Origin: Methylotuvimicrobium sp018830325
Lineage (GTDB): Bacteria > Pseudomonadota > Gammaproteobacteria > Methylococcales > Methylomonadaceae
Assembly (NCBI RefSeq): GCF_044788715.1
Contig: NZ_CP173170.1
Span: 4,030,001 to 4,094,000, forward strand
DNA: 64,000 nucleotides
Direction: 5' to 3'
The notes below the pieces were generated by a model, which saw nothing but the letters and a program-made list of their open reading frames with translations, was not told where the DNA came from and ran no database searches. A program made the position numbers and the translations under genes. Position 1 is the stretch's first letter. Each line of letters starts with the position of its first letter. This document shows positions 17,213 through 27,500 of the stretch, in pieces.

Positions 17213-19435
17213 ATGAAAACCAAACACATTTTTCTGGCTTCCGCATTGACGGTCGCCATATCCGCAACATGGGTAACCAACCCGGTTTACGCCGAGCCGC
17301 AACCGACGATGAATCACTTTTGGTGGCCGGAGCAATTGGACCTGAAGCCGCTGCGCCAAAATGCGGCAGAGTCCAATCCGCTCGGCAAAACGTTCAACTA
17401 TGCCGAACAATTTAAAACCCTCGACCTGAAAGCGGTAAAAAAAGACATTGCAGCAGTTTTGACAACCTCCCAACCTTGGTGGCCGGCAGATTACGGCAAT
17501 TACGGGCCATTTTTTATCCGCATGGCTTGGCACAGCGCCGGTGTATATCGAATCTTCGATGGGCGCGGCGGTGCGTCCGGGGGTCAGCAACGCTTAGAAC
17601 CTCTGAACAGCTGGCCGGATAACGTCAATTTGGACAAGGCCCGGCGTTTGTTATGGCCGGTCAAACAAAAATACGGTTCCAAGCTTTCCTGGGCCGATTT
17701 AATGGTGCTGGCCGGTAACGTGGCGTTGGAAGAGATGGGCTTTAAAACGATAGGCTTTGCGGGCGGCCGGGCGGACGACTGGGAAGCCGAGATCGTCAAC
17801 TGGGGTCCGGAAAAGCAATTTCTCGCTGACGAACGCCACGATGAAAAGGGTGAACTGGCGAAACCTCTGGCGGCTGTGCAGATGGGACTGATCTACGTTA
17901 ACCCGGAAGGGCCTGGCGGCAACCCCGATCCGTTGGCGGCAGCCAAGCATATCCGCGAAGCCTTCGCCCGCATGGCCATGAACGACGAAGAAACGGTGGC
18001 TCTCATCGCCGGCGGGCATACCTTCGGCAAGGCACACGGCGCGCACAATCCAGAAGAGTGCTTGGGCAAGGAACCGGCTGCCGCCGGCATTGAAGAACAA
18101 GGTTTGGGTTGGACGAACAAATGCGGCAGCGGCCATGGCGCTGATACCGTCACCAGCGGTCTTGAGGGAGCGTGGTCGACCAATCCGACGCGCTGGACGC
18201 ATGACTATTTAACTTGGTTGTACACCTTCGAATGGGAAACAACCAAAAGCCCGGCAGGCGCGACGCAATGGATTCCCAAGGACGGCAAAGGCGACAACTT
18301 CGTGCCGGACGCGCACGACCCGGCTAAACGCCATGCACCGATCATGTTTACTACGGATATTGCGTTGAAAATGGACCCGGAGTACCAAAAAATCTCCAAG
18401 CGTTTTCTGGATAACCCCAAAGAGTTCGAAACCGCATTCGCCAAGGCGTGGTTCAAGCTAACCCACCGCGACATGGGACCCAAGGCTCGCTATGTCGGAG
18501 CCGAAGTGCCTTCCGAAGATTTTGTTTGGCAAGACCCTATCCCCAAAGTCGATCACAAACTGATTGACGCCAAGGACATTGCTAAATTGAAGTCGAACAT
18601 TCTTGCCTCGGATTTGACGATTCCGGAACTGATTAAAACCGCCTGGGCCTCAGCGGCGTCCTTCCGCGGTACCGATATGCGCGGCGGCGCCAACGGTGCA
18701 CGGATTCGATTGGCGCCACAAAAGGATTGGGAAGTCAACGATCCGGCCGAACTGGCCAAAGTGTTGGCTCGCCTGGAAACTATCCAAAGCGACTTTAACC
18801 GCTCGCTGAAAGGCGGCAAAAAGGTGTCGCTCGCCGATATAATCGTGCTCGGCGGTTCGGCGGCGGTGGAAGAAGCCGCGAAGAAAGTCGGTGTCAAGGT
18901 GCAAGTGCCATTCAAACCGGGCCGTATGGATGCCTCGCAAGAACAAACCGATGCAAAGTCTTTCGAGGTTTTGGAACCCAAAGCCGACGGCTTCCGCAAC
19001 TTCTTCGGCAAGGATAATACCGACTCACCGGCGGAAATGCTGGTCGAGCGTGCGAATTTCCTAACCTTAAGCGTGCCCGAAATGACGGTGCTGGTCGGCG
19101 GCATGCGGGCGTTGGATGCGAACGCAGGCCATTCCCAACACGGTGTATTTACCCCTCGGCCAGGCACCTTAACCAACGACTTCTTCGTGAATCTGCTCGA
19201 TATGTCAATCCAATGGAGCAAATCGGCAACCGAAGGCATTTACGAAGGCAGGGATCGGACGACCAACCAGGTCAAATGGACCTCGTCGCCGGTGGATTTG
19301 ATCTTCGGTTCCAATTCCGAATTGCGCGCAGTGGCGGAGGTCTATGCCTCGGACGATGCAAAAGACAAGTTCGTAGAGGATTTTGTCAATGCTTGGGCTA
19401 AAGTGATGGGTTTGGATCGATTTGACATGCGCTGA
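17213..19435 (+). CDS. katG: Catalase-peroxidase KatG, predicted periplasmic form
   Basis: This bifunctional haem catalase and peroxidase removes hydrogen peroxide. At 740 aa it has the distal-site motif RMAWHSAGVYR, the Tyr in GLIYVNPEGP and the Met in ARMAMNDEE, which together give the Trp-Tyr-Met cofactor. The proximal His is in AGGHTFGKAHGA. The ATG at 17213 follows AGAGGTGT and begins a signal peptide (KTKHIFLASALTVAI, ending NPVYA before EPQ), so the enzyme is probably exported, as in KatP-type proteins. A further upstream in-frame ATG would put residues before the signal peptide and lacks a ribosome site. It is divergent from oxyR. Confidence 0.94.
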   Translation: MKTKHIFLASALTVAISATWVTNPVYAEPQPTMNHFWWPEQLDLKPLRQNAAESNPLGKTFNYAEQFKTLDLKAVKKDIAAVLTTSQPWWPADYGNYGPFFIRMAWHSAGVYRIFDGRGGASGGQQRLEPLNSWPDNVNLDKARRLLWPVKQKYGSKLSWADLMVLAGNVALEEMGFKTIGFAGGRADDWEAEIVNWGPEKQFLADERHDEKGELAKPLAAVQMGLIYVNPEGPGGNPDPLAAAKHIREAFARMAMNDEETVALIAGGHTFGKAHGAHNPEECLGKEPAAAGIEEQGLGWTNKCGSGHGADTVTSGLEGAWSTNPTRWTHDYLTWLYTFEWETTKSPAGATQWIPKDGKGDNFVPDAHDPAKRHAPIMFTTDIALKMDPEYQKISKRFLDNPKEFETAFAKAWFKLTHRDMGPKARYVGAEVPSEDFVWQDPIPKVDHKLIDAKDIAKLKSNILASDLTIPELIKTAWASAASFRGTDMRGGANGARIRLAPQKDWEVNDPAELAKVLARLETIQSDFNRSLKGGKKVSLADIIVLGGSAAVEEAAKKVGVKVQVPFKPGRMDASQEQTDAKSFEVLEPKADGFRNFFGKDNTDSPAEMLVERANFLTLSVPEMTVLVGGMRALDANAGHSQHGVFTPRPGTLTNDFFVNLLDMSIQWSKSATEGIYEGRDRTTNQVKWTSSPVDLIFGSNSELRAVAEVYASDDAKDKFVEDFVNAWAKVMGLDRFDMR

Positions 19436-19451
19436 CCCAGCTTGTCAGGAA

Positions 19452-19482
19452 CCCAACTTGACTGGAATCAAGTCAAGTTGGG
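19452..19482 (+). terminator. Hairpin after katG
   Basis: CCCAACTTGACT (19452-19463) and AGTCAAGTTGGG (19471-19482) form a perfect 12-bp stem 16 bp after the katG stop. No long T tract follows, so it may be only a transcript-stabilising or weak termination structure. Confidence 0.5.
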
Positions 19483-19560
19483 GAATTTGTCTAAATCCAA
19501 TGACTGGATCATTACCAGATTCGGACAATCGTCAACATTTAATCCCAATGTCTCTTTAGG

Positions 19561-19660
19561 GTCGGCTGGCGACCGTCCGCTCTTCAGATTTATTGCCGGA
19601 AAGCTGCCATTGAATTCCGATTCCTGAAAGCGGCCTTTCGTCACTGAGTTCAACCGACCC
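19561..19660 (+). repeat. Dispersed ~100-bp repeat, copy 1
   Basis: The stretch shares an ordered series of blocks (GACCGTCCGCTCTTCA, GGAAAGCTG, CATTGAATTCCGA, CCTGAAAGCGGCC, GAGTTCAACCGAC) with copies at 23505-23607 and 28214-28316, all in the same orientation. It is non-coding. Degenerate sub-motifs of the form AAAGCGG(C/T)C recur further right to about 19790. Confidence 0.75.
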
Positions 19661-19818
19661 ATTTTTGCCACTCGCACTTCTCCAAAGCCGCCAGTCGGCC
19701 GAAGCCAGATTTGGAAACTGGGGGTCTACAAAGCAGCCGTTGTCGACCTCAACCAATCGGGCAAAAGCCGACCACCAGTCTTTTTATATCAATGGAAGGT
19801 GATGGTCTCAAAGCAGTC

Positions 19819-19938
19819 GCTCAACGTTAAGCTAAGGGGCGTGCTGCTCACGGACGCTGAACGAAGCCCCAAAGATGGATAAATTACAAAACTTTAAAAT
19901 CGCCCTGAGGCGGCACGTCCCTTTGAGCGCCATGTTAG
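19819..19938 (-). other. attC-like recombination site 1
   Basis: On the minus strand the segment runs from GCCTAAC (19932-19938, overlapping the stop codon of the RES gene) to GTTGAGC (19819-19825), matching the RYYYAAC and GTTRRRY core boxes. Inside, GGGACGTGCCGC and GCAGCACGCCCC pair with extra unpaired bases, as in integron attC stems. It lies directly 3' of the gene, the expected place in a cassette. Confidence 0.55.
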
Positions 19939-21146
19939 GCAGGACAATCCCACCAGCCTTCTTGAAATTCAATCTGATCGAACATTAATTCATAACCTCT
20001 TTCGGTAGGAAATAAAACCAAATTATGACAACCTTTACGAACTGCACTTGGATATTTAATTCCATCTAACCGTTTACCATTTTGTAAACAAAATACTAAA
20101 GCAAAATATTCTGAAACAACTTGTGATGGCACATATTCAATGTGTTCGCTACCATCTTTTTCCACGGGCTTGATAATTTCCTTAACGAATTCATCAATAA
20201 AAAACAATCCAACTAACTCATCATGACGCTGAACATCAAAAATCGATGGTTTTTCAGGGGGATTTGTTAAATCCAAAACTTGTATTTCACGTTGAGTTTC
20301 AAACCTGCCAATAGCAGCCCGTAGTAACTGATTGCTTTGACGAACCTCTGTTAATGCTGTGTCCTGTTCAAATGCTAAATACATATAACTAATACCAGCC
20401 GGATTCATTCTTCCAGCACTTACCTTTTTGAGAGGAGCGGCCCCTAATTCTTTAACATTCAAATCAAAAAATTCTTCCTCTTTTTTTGGCCTTGCACGAA
20501 ATAAAGTTTCACTTATCGGCAATGTAGTAAGCAGTCTTAGCTTTATCGCTAATTTACCTAAGGTAGGTAGGAAATTCGCAGGGTTATAGTTTTCTTGCCG
20601 TGCAAATTGGTCTTCATACTCTTCATTCTCAATGCTGGATGATGTTTGTTGAAAAAAATAACGTGATTCGTGCTTGACGATTTCTGCAAACCGCTCCCAT
20701 GCATAAGATATTAATTCGTGTGGATGGGAACCGTATATACTCCCACTAGCCGTTTCTACCCATTGGTCATTTACGAATGCCTCTGCAATATCCTCGAATA
20801 GTTTTTCATTGCATTCAAGCGGAATAGACTCCAACATTTCGTTGGTATCTATCGCATCGATACCATAATAATTATTATCCTCTCTATCCCAAAAACCTCC
20901 GGCTTCTTCAGGATTATCAAACCATGTAAAAACAGTATTACCGATTGGTTCCATTATTTCCGCAACAGGTGCAGCAGAATGCTTGCGAGTTCTGCGACCA
21001 CAATAATCACATTCACGGCGACAGGCATTGTCACGAATAATATCCTTAAGATATTCGTCTTCTACACAGTCAGGACAAACATAGCCTTCTGGTATTCTCC
21101 AGCCACGATCATCTGCTTCGATCATTGCGTTTTTTTCTATTCCCAT
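19935..21146 (-). CDS. HEPN/RES N-terminal-domain protein with C-terminal RES domain
   Basis: This 403-aa protein starts with a zinc-finger-like segment (CPDC, then CRRECDYCGRR). A helical middle (about residues 60-190) is typical of HEPN-associated RES proteins. The RES domain covers about residues 210-400, with Arg in LFRARP, Glu in EQDTALTEV and Ser in VPSQVVSEYF. RES toxins degrade NAD+ in bacterial toxin-antitoxin systems. No Xre-type antitoxin gene is adjacent, so a solitary toxin-like role, perhaps in phage defence, is only inferred. The AT-rich gene stands apart from the GC-rich core genes and is followed by an attC-like site, so it looks like a cassette. Confidence 0.72.
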   Translation of the reverse strand: MGIEKNAMIEADDRGWRIPEGYVCPDCVEDEYLKDIIRDNACRRECDYCGRRTRKHSAAPVAEIMEPIGNTVFTWFDNPEEAGGFWDREDNNYYGIDAIDTNEMLESIPLECNEKLFEDIAEAFVNDQWVETASGSIYGSHPHELISYAWERFAEIVKHESRYFFQQTSSSIENEEYEDQFARQENYNPANFLPTLGKLAIKLRLLTTLPISETLFRARPKKEEEFFDLNVKELGAAPLKKVSAGRMNPAGISYMYLAFEQDTALTEVRQSNQLLRAAIGRFETQREIQVLDLTNPPEKPSIFDVQRHDELVGLFFIDEFVKEIIKPVEKDGSEHIEYVPSQVVSEYFALVFCLQNGKRLDGIKYPSAVRKGCHNLVLFPTERGYELMFDQIEFQEGWWDCPA

Positions 21147-21214
21147 AAGTCTTCATGGAAAAGATGCGGAAACCAGATGCGGGTCATTTTGAGCCTTTTG
21201 TTTCAGTTTGATAT

Positions 21215-21354
21215 GCCTAACGGGTCAGATAAGGAGCGCCTAAGCGCCTGCTTGATCTGATTGATGGCGTTACGTTTGATACTGTATGTCGTTTTGACAT
21301 GCTCAAGCTCCTTATCTGACCCGATGGCTCCGCGAAGCGGAGCCATCGTTAGAA
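21215..21354 (-). other. attC-like recombination site 2, VCR-sized, with an internal hairpin
   Basis: On the minus strand it runs from TTCTAAC (21348-21354) to GTTAGGC (21215-21221). Its outer arms GGGTCAGATAAGGAGC and GCTCCTTATCTGACCC are complementary. Next to the left core box sits a perfect hairpin, GATGGCTCCGC-TT-GCGGAGCCATC. A close, partly degraded copy of the same arms occurs in opposite orientation at 28493-28606. A MITE is an alternative reading. Confidence 0.5.
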
Positions 21355-21403
21355 AGCAGCCGCGCCGCTTTTTGGCGTCGGCTGGCTTGATTTGTTATAT
21401 GGC

Positions 21404-21892
21404 TTATCGCCCAAGGTACTCATGCACGATTTTCCATGCTTCATCTAAACTAATCCCATTTCTCTGGGCAACCGATAGGGGATGATCCGATTCATCCAGC
21501 TCGATTAGTGGTCTTTGTCCATATCCTTGGAAGTGAGCCATAGTTTTCAAGCTCAGAGTCGGCTCACCTTTAAATTTAAATTCATTTGATAGCCAACCAA
21601 AAAAAGGGCCTATATCAGGCGTATCATAATTCTCGAGATTTGTTTCAAAATTTTCTTTTTTCTGAGACACCCACACCCCAAAACCTAAATCTTGTTCATT
21701 CTCATGAATTGGGATCTTTAATACGCCTCGAATAAAATAGAATTCATCATCAACAACACATAAATCTTCATTTAGCTTAACTCTTGCCTCAAATTCATCA
21801 TCTGGCACATCAGCCGCATAACTAGGACGATCAAAAGAGAGATCAGGCAAATCATCATGGACTTCGTCGCAACAAGCGCATGTGTATGTCAC
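21404..21892 (-). CDS. DUF2199 domain protein
   Basis: This 162-aa protein has an N-terminal CACCDEVHDDLPDLSFDRP, then DDEFYFIRGVLKIPIHE and FGVWVSQ, the recognisable DUF2199 pattern. The function of the family is unknown. The gene lies between two attC-like sites on the same strand, so it is probably a cassette. A further attC-type hairpin (CAGCCGACGCC, AAAAA, GCGGCGCGGCTG on the minus strand, about 21357-21385) follows the stop codon and resembles the stem of aadA-type attC sites. Confidence 0.75.
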   Translation of the reverse strand: MTYTCACCDEVHDDLPDLSFDRPSYAADVPDDEFEARVKLNEDLCVVDDEFYFIRGVLKIPIHENEQDLGFGVWVSQKKENFETNLENYDTPDIGPFFGWLSNEFKFKGEPTLSLKTMAHFQGYGQRPLIELDESDHPLSVAQRNGISLDEAWKIVHEYLGR

Positions 21893-21910
21893 TACTTATT
21901 TCCTATTGCA

Positions 21911-21987
21911 ATATAACGCCTAGTTAACCCGCGAATTATGGAGGGCGTAGCCCGGAATAATTTGTCGGGTTCAAATACTCGTTAGAG
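21911..21987 (-). other. attC-like recombination site 3
   Basis: On the minus strand CTCTAAC (21981-21987) and GTTATAT (21911-21917) bound a 77-bp imperfect palindrome. The arms AACCCG/CGGGTT, AATTAT/ATAATT and GGGC/GCCC are nested around a three-base loop. It begins nine bases after the stop codon of the DUF4365 gene. Confidence 0.6.
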
Positions 21988-21995
21988 CGACCTGT

Positions 21996-23285
21996 TCACT
22001 GCCCATACGGATCCCCATACTTCAGGGCGTATAGGCCATCCATGCAATCTGTGTACAAAGAGAATTCTGCGCGTCTATACGCCTCATAGAGGCCAATCTT
22101 CTCTACGTCGCGAAGTCCGTACCTTCCAGCAACGATGTAGAGCGATATGCTTTCTGCATCTATTGAGACCACTTTTGCATACTCATTTTTAGGAACCTCA
22201 ACGTGGCCAAACTCATTTAAATCGGCTTTTATGTTAAAATAGTCACTAACACTCTCCATCCTTAGCTTTATGTCTCGCACATGAAACGAGGGGAGCGAAT
22301 AGCAGATATCGATTACGCAAACCTCATTCTTGTCAATCGGCAGCTTGTCCGCGATGAATTCGAGGAACTTACATTTTAGAGTATTTTTGAATTCAATGAA
22401 TTGATCAAGCAATCCATCTGAACGAAGTGTATCGACCATTTGTCGGTGGATACGGCATGCATTAAAAAAGTCCTCATCATAAAGATCCCGCGGTAGTGAC
22501 ACACTCCAGTTTCCGAGACCATCACGGCACTCAAACGCAATGTCATCAACAATACGCTCAGCTTGCAAAGGATCTTTTTCTTCCGCCAGTTGAATGAGCT
22601 TCTCGTGAATTTCTTCTACTGCAATAGCAGCTTCGTAAGCCCGCTTCTTCAAATCCCTAAAGCCTACAGGGATATCTCCCCACCAATTATTTATTGGCTC
22701 CTTGTACAGAGGGAGAATCGAATCAAACGCACCTCTTGCCGAGGGCAGGGCCCACGATAAAAAACTCCTGTTTTGATCAAAATCTGCCTGCTCAAGGGCC
22801 GCTTCCATCCTATCAAGGACCCGCTTGTTACTGGAAATCTTGTGCTTTAATGTTGAAGCGATTGCTGAATGCGGAATTCTGTACTTATAGTTTCCATCTG
22901 ATTCGACTAAATGAAACGACTCTGAAACATCCTGAGCTGTCAAAATATAGGCCATCGGATTTTCTTCATTACCGGAAAAGCAAAGAAGGAAAAACTCCGC
23001 CCTTGGCTTTCCATCCCCTCCTACGACGTAGTCTTTATGGACATAATGCGTCGTTTTTGGGGTTCCATAAAATTTAACCTGAACCACGCCAAGGCGCGGT
23101 GCGCGCTTATCAAGAATATTACGCCCGGTCAAGCGACGTTGAATAATGAAGTCTGCCCCATCAATATCTACAGATCGTTCCAAAACCCAAAAGCGATCCA
23201 AGAGGAAAGCCTTGGCCCTCGCTTCACCTATTGCGCCATTTTCCATTGCCTTTAGCCATGGAGGTGGGGTGGTCGTACTCATCAA
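21996..23285 (-). CDS. DUF4365 domain protein (PD-(D/E)XK-like nuclease fold at the N-terminus)
   Basis: This is a 429-aa protein. Residues about 15-110 show IGEARAKAFLL, then SVDIDGADFIIQRR and VVQVKFYG, which supply the Asp and Gln/Lys positions of the restriction-endonuclease-like fold seen in DUF4365. The long C-terminal part is not recognised. DUF4365 proteins are common in mobile regions and defence loci, but no activity is assigned. The AT-rich gene is followed by an attC-like site. Met1 or Met2 (three bases apart) could start it. Confidence 0.65.
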   Translation of the reverse strand: MMSTTTPPPWLKAMENGAIGEARAKAFLLDRFWVLERSVDIDGADFIIQRRLTGRNILDKRAPRLGVVQVKFYGTPKTTHYVHKDYVVGGDGKPRAEFFLLCFSGNEENPMAYILTAQDVSESFHLVESDGNYKYRIPHSAIASTLKHKISSNKRVLDRMEAALEQADFDQNRSFLSWALPSARGAFDSILPLYKEPINNWWGDIPVGFRDLKKRAYEAAIAVEEIHEKLIQLAEEKDPLQAERIVDDIAFECRDGLGNWSVSLPRDLYDEDFFNACRIHRQMVDTLRSDGLLDQFIEFKNTLKCKFLEFIADKLPIDKNEVCVIDICYSLPSFHVRDIKLRMESVSDYFNIKADLNEFGHVEVPKNEYAKVVSIDAESISLYIVAGRYGLRDVEKIGLYEAYRRAEFSLYTDCMDGLYALKYGDPYGQ

Positions 23286-23504
23286 GCCCCTTCACATTTG
23301 GATTACTTGGCCAGAGAAAAGAACATTTCTTGGCTCTAACAAGTTATTAAGCTGTTAACAGTATATCCACTCATTAGTATACTTCTACACAATAATTGTT
23401 TGATTGGCATGGGATTTTCCTTTCTGTATATCATCGGTGACTGTGTTATGTCGGCTAATGACCTAATCGCTGCCATTGAATCAGATTAGGTGATAGACCG
23501 CAAC

Positions 23505-23607
23505 GGGTCGCCTGGCGACTGTCCGCTCTTCAAATTCATCGCTGGAAAGCTGTCATTGAATTCCGATTCCTGAAAGCGGCCATTCGTCAACGAGTTCAAC
23601 CGACCCA
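23505..23607 (+). repeat. Dispersed ~100-bp repeat, copy 2
   Basis: It has the same block order as copies at 19561 and 28214, with GACTGTCCGCTCTTCA, GGAAAGCTGTCATTGAA and CCTGAAAGCGGCCATTCG. The non-coding stretch 23290-23800 around it also carries degenerate AAAGCGGTC units to about 23725 and no gene that I can support. Confidence 0.75.
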
Positions 23608-23801
23608 AACCCGTCATACGATTTTCTCCAAAGCGGTCGCATGCCCAAACATGGTTTTTCGAATTTCGCTTCTACGAAGCAGCCTTTCGTGGTCTCCGGC
23701 AGTCGGCCAAAAGCGGTCAGTCAAAGGCATCGAATTACTCGTACACTTGAACGCAAAATGATTGCATTCGAGATAGGCACCAACAACAAAGACAAATATT
23801 T

Positions 23802-24539
23802 TTAAGGTGTTCTTTCAAACTCAAGCCATAAATGCCTTATTCGAATTAGGCCAGATTTTTCTCTGTTGTGTTGGTATTCCCAATCTCGCATATGGTGAGT
23901 TTCACATCTATCAGAAATAGCTGTATCGCCTATGCAAGGTGACGGCGAATCGCTCATTTTTAGGGATTCTTGCGCCGATAATTTCGACAGAGCAGGTATT
24001 AGTTTGCCGTTTAGATTTGTGGTGTCATCCGTGTAACCTAGCATCATGGCGTCCTGCATTGCCCACGCATAGGTTCCGTCGACAAAACGTGACAAGCCTT
24101 TGTCGAGATAATGTCCTTGGATTGGGTGCTTAGAATCAATAGGTTTGCATTCAACGAACAATCCATCATAGTAAGCGCTGTCGATTTCTACACCCGGTCG
24201 TTTTCCATAAAATTTGAAAACCATATCAGGTTGCTTATCTATGCTGGAGTTTTGAAAATCTCGCCAATTACTTTCTCTTTGCACCGATTCGAATTGATCA
24301 GGACAAAATCCAGATGAATTTTGCAAGCGAATACCTTCGAGACATTTGCATAACACCTCGGTAAGTTGATCTTCGTAGGCATCTTCTGCCTTCATGCCGT
24401 TTAAATCGATAGTTTCATTAATTTGCGTCCATGCTTCCCTTATCGCGTTTTCAATGATTCTTAATGCCCCTTCCATGATGAGTGGGTGAGGTAATTGGGC
24501 ATTGCCAAGCCACACACTGCCTGAAAACAATCCTCGCAT
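23802..24539 (-). CDS. Putative restriction endonuclease subunit (PD-(D/E)XK-like)
   Basis: The 245-aa protein contains KQPDMVFKFYG, about 18 residues, then YDGLFVECKPID. This is a D-Xn-ExK arrangement like the PD-(D/E)XK nuclease core. It starts directly after the stop codon of the methylase gene (TAAATG), so the two are translationally coupled and probably act together as modification and restriction parts. I do not recognise a named family. A function in detecting or cutting non-self DNA is inferred from context only. Confidence 0.55.
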   Translation of the reverse strand: MRGLFSGSVWLGNAQLPHPLIMEGALRIIENAIREAWTQINETIDLNGMKAEDAYEDQLTEVLCKCLEGIRLQNSSGFCPDQFESVQRESNWRDFQNSSIDKQPDMVFKFYGKRPGVEIDSAYYDGLFVECKPIDSKHPIQGHYLDKGLSRFVDGTYAWAMQDAMMLGYTDDTTNLNGKLIPALSKLSAQESLKMSDSPSPCIGDTAISDRCETHHMRDWEYQHNREKSGLIRIRHLWLEFERTP

Positions 24540-27500
24540 TTAACTTCCTTGTTCGAGTTGATGGCCGTAATTACGCAATAAATCGGCGGCTAACAGTCTG
24601 GCCTGGGTTGCAGTCCAATAGCGTGCCTGATCGAGAATACCGACACGCAGGCAACCTGGGTGGTTTTCCCAAGTTTGGATAATGCGGCTAACCATTAGGT
24701 CATCGGCTTTGGCTAATATATTTGGCGATAAATTTTTCGAAACTCGCTGCAATTGGCCGGACGCGTCTATATCAATAAAGACCCACGGCTTGGTTTTGCC
24801 GTTGTTGAAAAGCGAAATACTCAGCTCACGTCCTGTAACGCTGAAAAACGGTTCCATGGATGCATGCAAAGTATATTTAAATATATCTTTTTGCTGGAGA
24901 GTACAGGAGCTTGCAGCCTGCTTCGATTCTTCGGCACCATCCGGTAAATCCATAGTTAACGAGTCGTCTATAACTTGGCAATCCCACGGGTTTAAACCAT
25001 AAATTTCTGCAATCAATTCGTCGATTTCCTCCCAAGGAGGTGACGAAGGATTGGTTATCATCAGGTCGGCTAGATTTTCCATTCTTACCAGTTGATCTGG
25101 CCGTAGGCGATCAACTGGTAAGAATGGAATTCTCTTATAGTCCTCAGTAAGCGATGCATCTCGCTCAATACCAAATATACTGCTTGTGGCCAACTGATAG
25201 AATGAAAACAGCTTGCTGTGAAATAGAATCAGAATATATTTGGCAAGTAACTCGGCATTTGGGCTTCCAAAACAACTAAAGCCAAAATAAGACTCAGTAT
25301 ATGCAATCTCTTCCAAGTCTTTAACGAGAAGTGATCGGCCGCGATTACGGTCATATCTAAACCCATGACGAATCAAGATCACTGGCTGTCGGTAGATTCC
25401 GATATCTGTACGACGATGTACTTTATCGATTTCAAATAGATTTAGCGTATCAGGCATAACAAAAAAAGGATGTTCATTATATTCTGCCGTAACAACAACT
25501 CGACCATTCAAGAATGTGGCGTCTAGTTTTCCCGATGTTGTTGATCGATATCCCACCCCCATTGCCAGCCCATTTTCTTTCCAATAATCTTTAATAGATG
25601 GCAGTTTTTGATTCACAATTTTTTCAATAATGCCACTGCTCAACCGATTTCCACGAAACAACGATTTAAGTAACCACGGTTTATCAATGACGCCTCGATT
25701 TGACACTGGTTCAGCAGCTTGGGCATCGATGCGCAATCGACCTTCTTTGTTCAATGTAGGATCGAGCTGCGGCGATACGAAGAAAAATCCTGCATTTGAA
25801 TTTGGTAAACAATTTTCAGCGAACACTAGACAAAACGGAGCCGTTACCCGAGGCCAAACCTCCGTATTTCTGAGGGCTGCGCCATTGAGTATGCCGGTTA
25901 TGTGTAGTGCTTCTAATATAGAGTTTCGCGATTGTATTCCCTGTTTCGATTGCTTGAACAACCACCTGCCATGTAGAGCAAGGGCAATACGACCTCCAGG
26001 TTTTGCCCATTCCATTGCCCGCCACAGAAACGGCAAGTCGGGTACATCACCAGGATTAGTGTATTTTTCAGCATTCGGTATTTGTCGAGCGATGGCGACC
26101 CTGCGCGATACCTCGGTATAAACCTTTTTTAAATCCTTGTGGCCTTTGTCGTGAGCGCTCCACGGCGGATTGCCGATCACGATGTCATAAGCCCCGTTAT
26201 GCTCAGAGCCAACTTGATCGCCCAAACTTCCTGCTACCGGATTCAGCAAATCTTGTTCCGAATGATCTACATTAGACCAGTTGAATAGCACCTTGCCTTG
26301 TAAAGATTCAAAACTTAGCGCCTCCATGGGTGACGGTTCTGGATCGAGTTCCAGGCGAGTCAAATAAAGCGACAGCGCGGCTAGTTTTAGTGCATGACAA
26401 TTGACATCGAAACCGCGTATTTGCCGATTAAGAATTTCCCGTAATCCAGCGCGATCAGGGCGTTTGCCATCGTGACGCCAGCGAGCTTCGACTAGTTTAT
26501 GAAAAGCCGCGACTAAAAAAACGCCAGCGCCCGCTGCCGGGTCAAGTACTTTGGCCTGATGCGGTTGGTCTATACCGCAAAATGCCTCATCGACCATGAT
26601 TTCCGCGATATGCCTCGGGGTGTAATACGCGCTCGTGGCTTTGCGTTCTTTGGGGTAGAACATTTCCATATAGCGCTCGTAGACTTGACTCAGTAAGCCA
26701 ACCGGCACATGGGCAAGATGCAAATCGCCCCAATCAAACCGGCCTTGATAGACGCCATCACCCAGAGGATCATCAAAATGCAGAATGGCTTGCAGGGCCT
26801 TAAAAATATGCTTGCCGTTCTTGCCTTGCAGCAGGCTATCAAAATAAGCGTTTAAGTCCTTATCAGGTAACGGCAACAAATCGCCGTTAAAGGTTTGATC
26901 CAACCAAAGACACGTTGCCGCTGCGTTTTGTGGATTTTCAAAGGCATTATCCGGCGAACAATTACCCGAAGCAAGAAACGGAACCGGTTGGTTGCGGGGC
27001 AAGATTTCTCGATCCAATAAAAACCGCAGAAACACTGCACGCCCGGTTAAAGAGACTATTTCCGCCACAGGTAAACCGGCTTCCCGTAAAACTTTAGCCG
27101 ACTCTTCAAGCAACCTGAATAATTCAGTTTCAATGAGTTTTTCGCCGAAAGGTACAGGAGAGTTCCCTTGGGCAAGCCGAGGAATTAACCAAGCGCCATC
27201 AGCATCTTTTTTTACATCGACTGACTGGTTATCCTTTTTTGAAGTCAATCCCGTTGAATGTAACTCCAAAATACCATGTCGTAGGATACCGATTAACGCG
27301 GTATCCCCCCGCATTGCCATCAGCCGCTTTATTTGCGACAGGCGATTATTGAGTTGCTGCTCAACGCTGAAATGCGCTTCGGAATATAGGTACAACAGAG
27401 GCTGATGCTGGACTTCCACCACGGCTTCGGGCATCAATAACGGTCGTTTTGAGCCCCCTTCCACTAGGTCGAGATAGGGTAATATCGAAGGACTTTCGTT

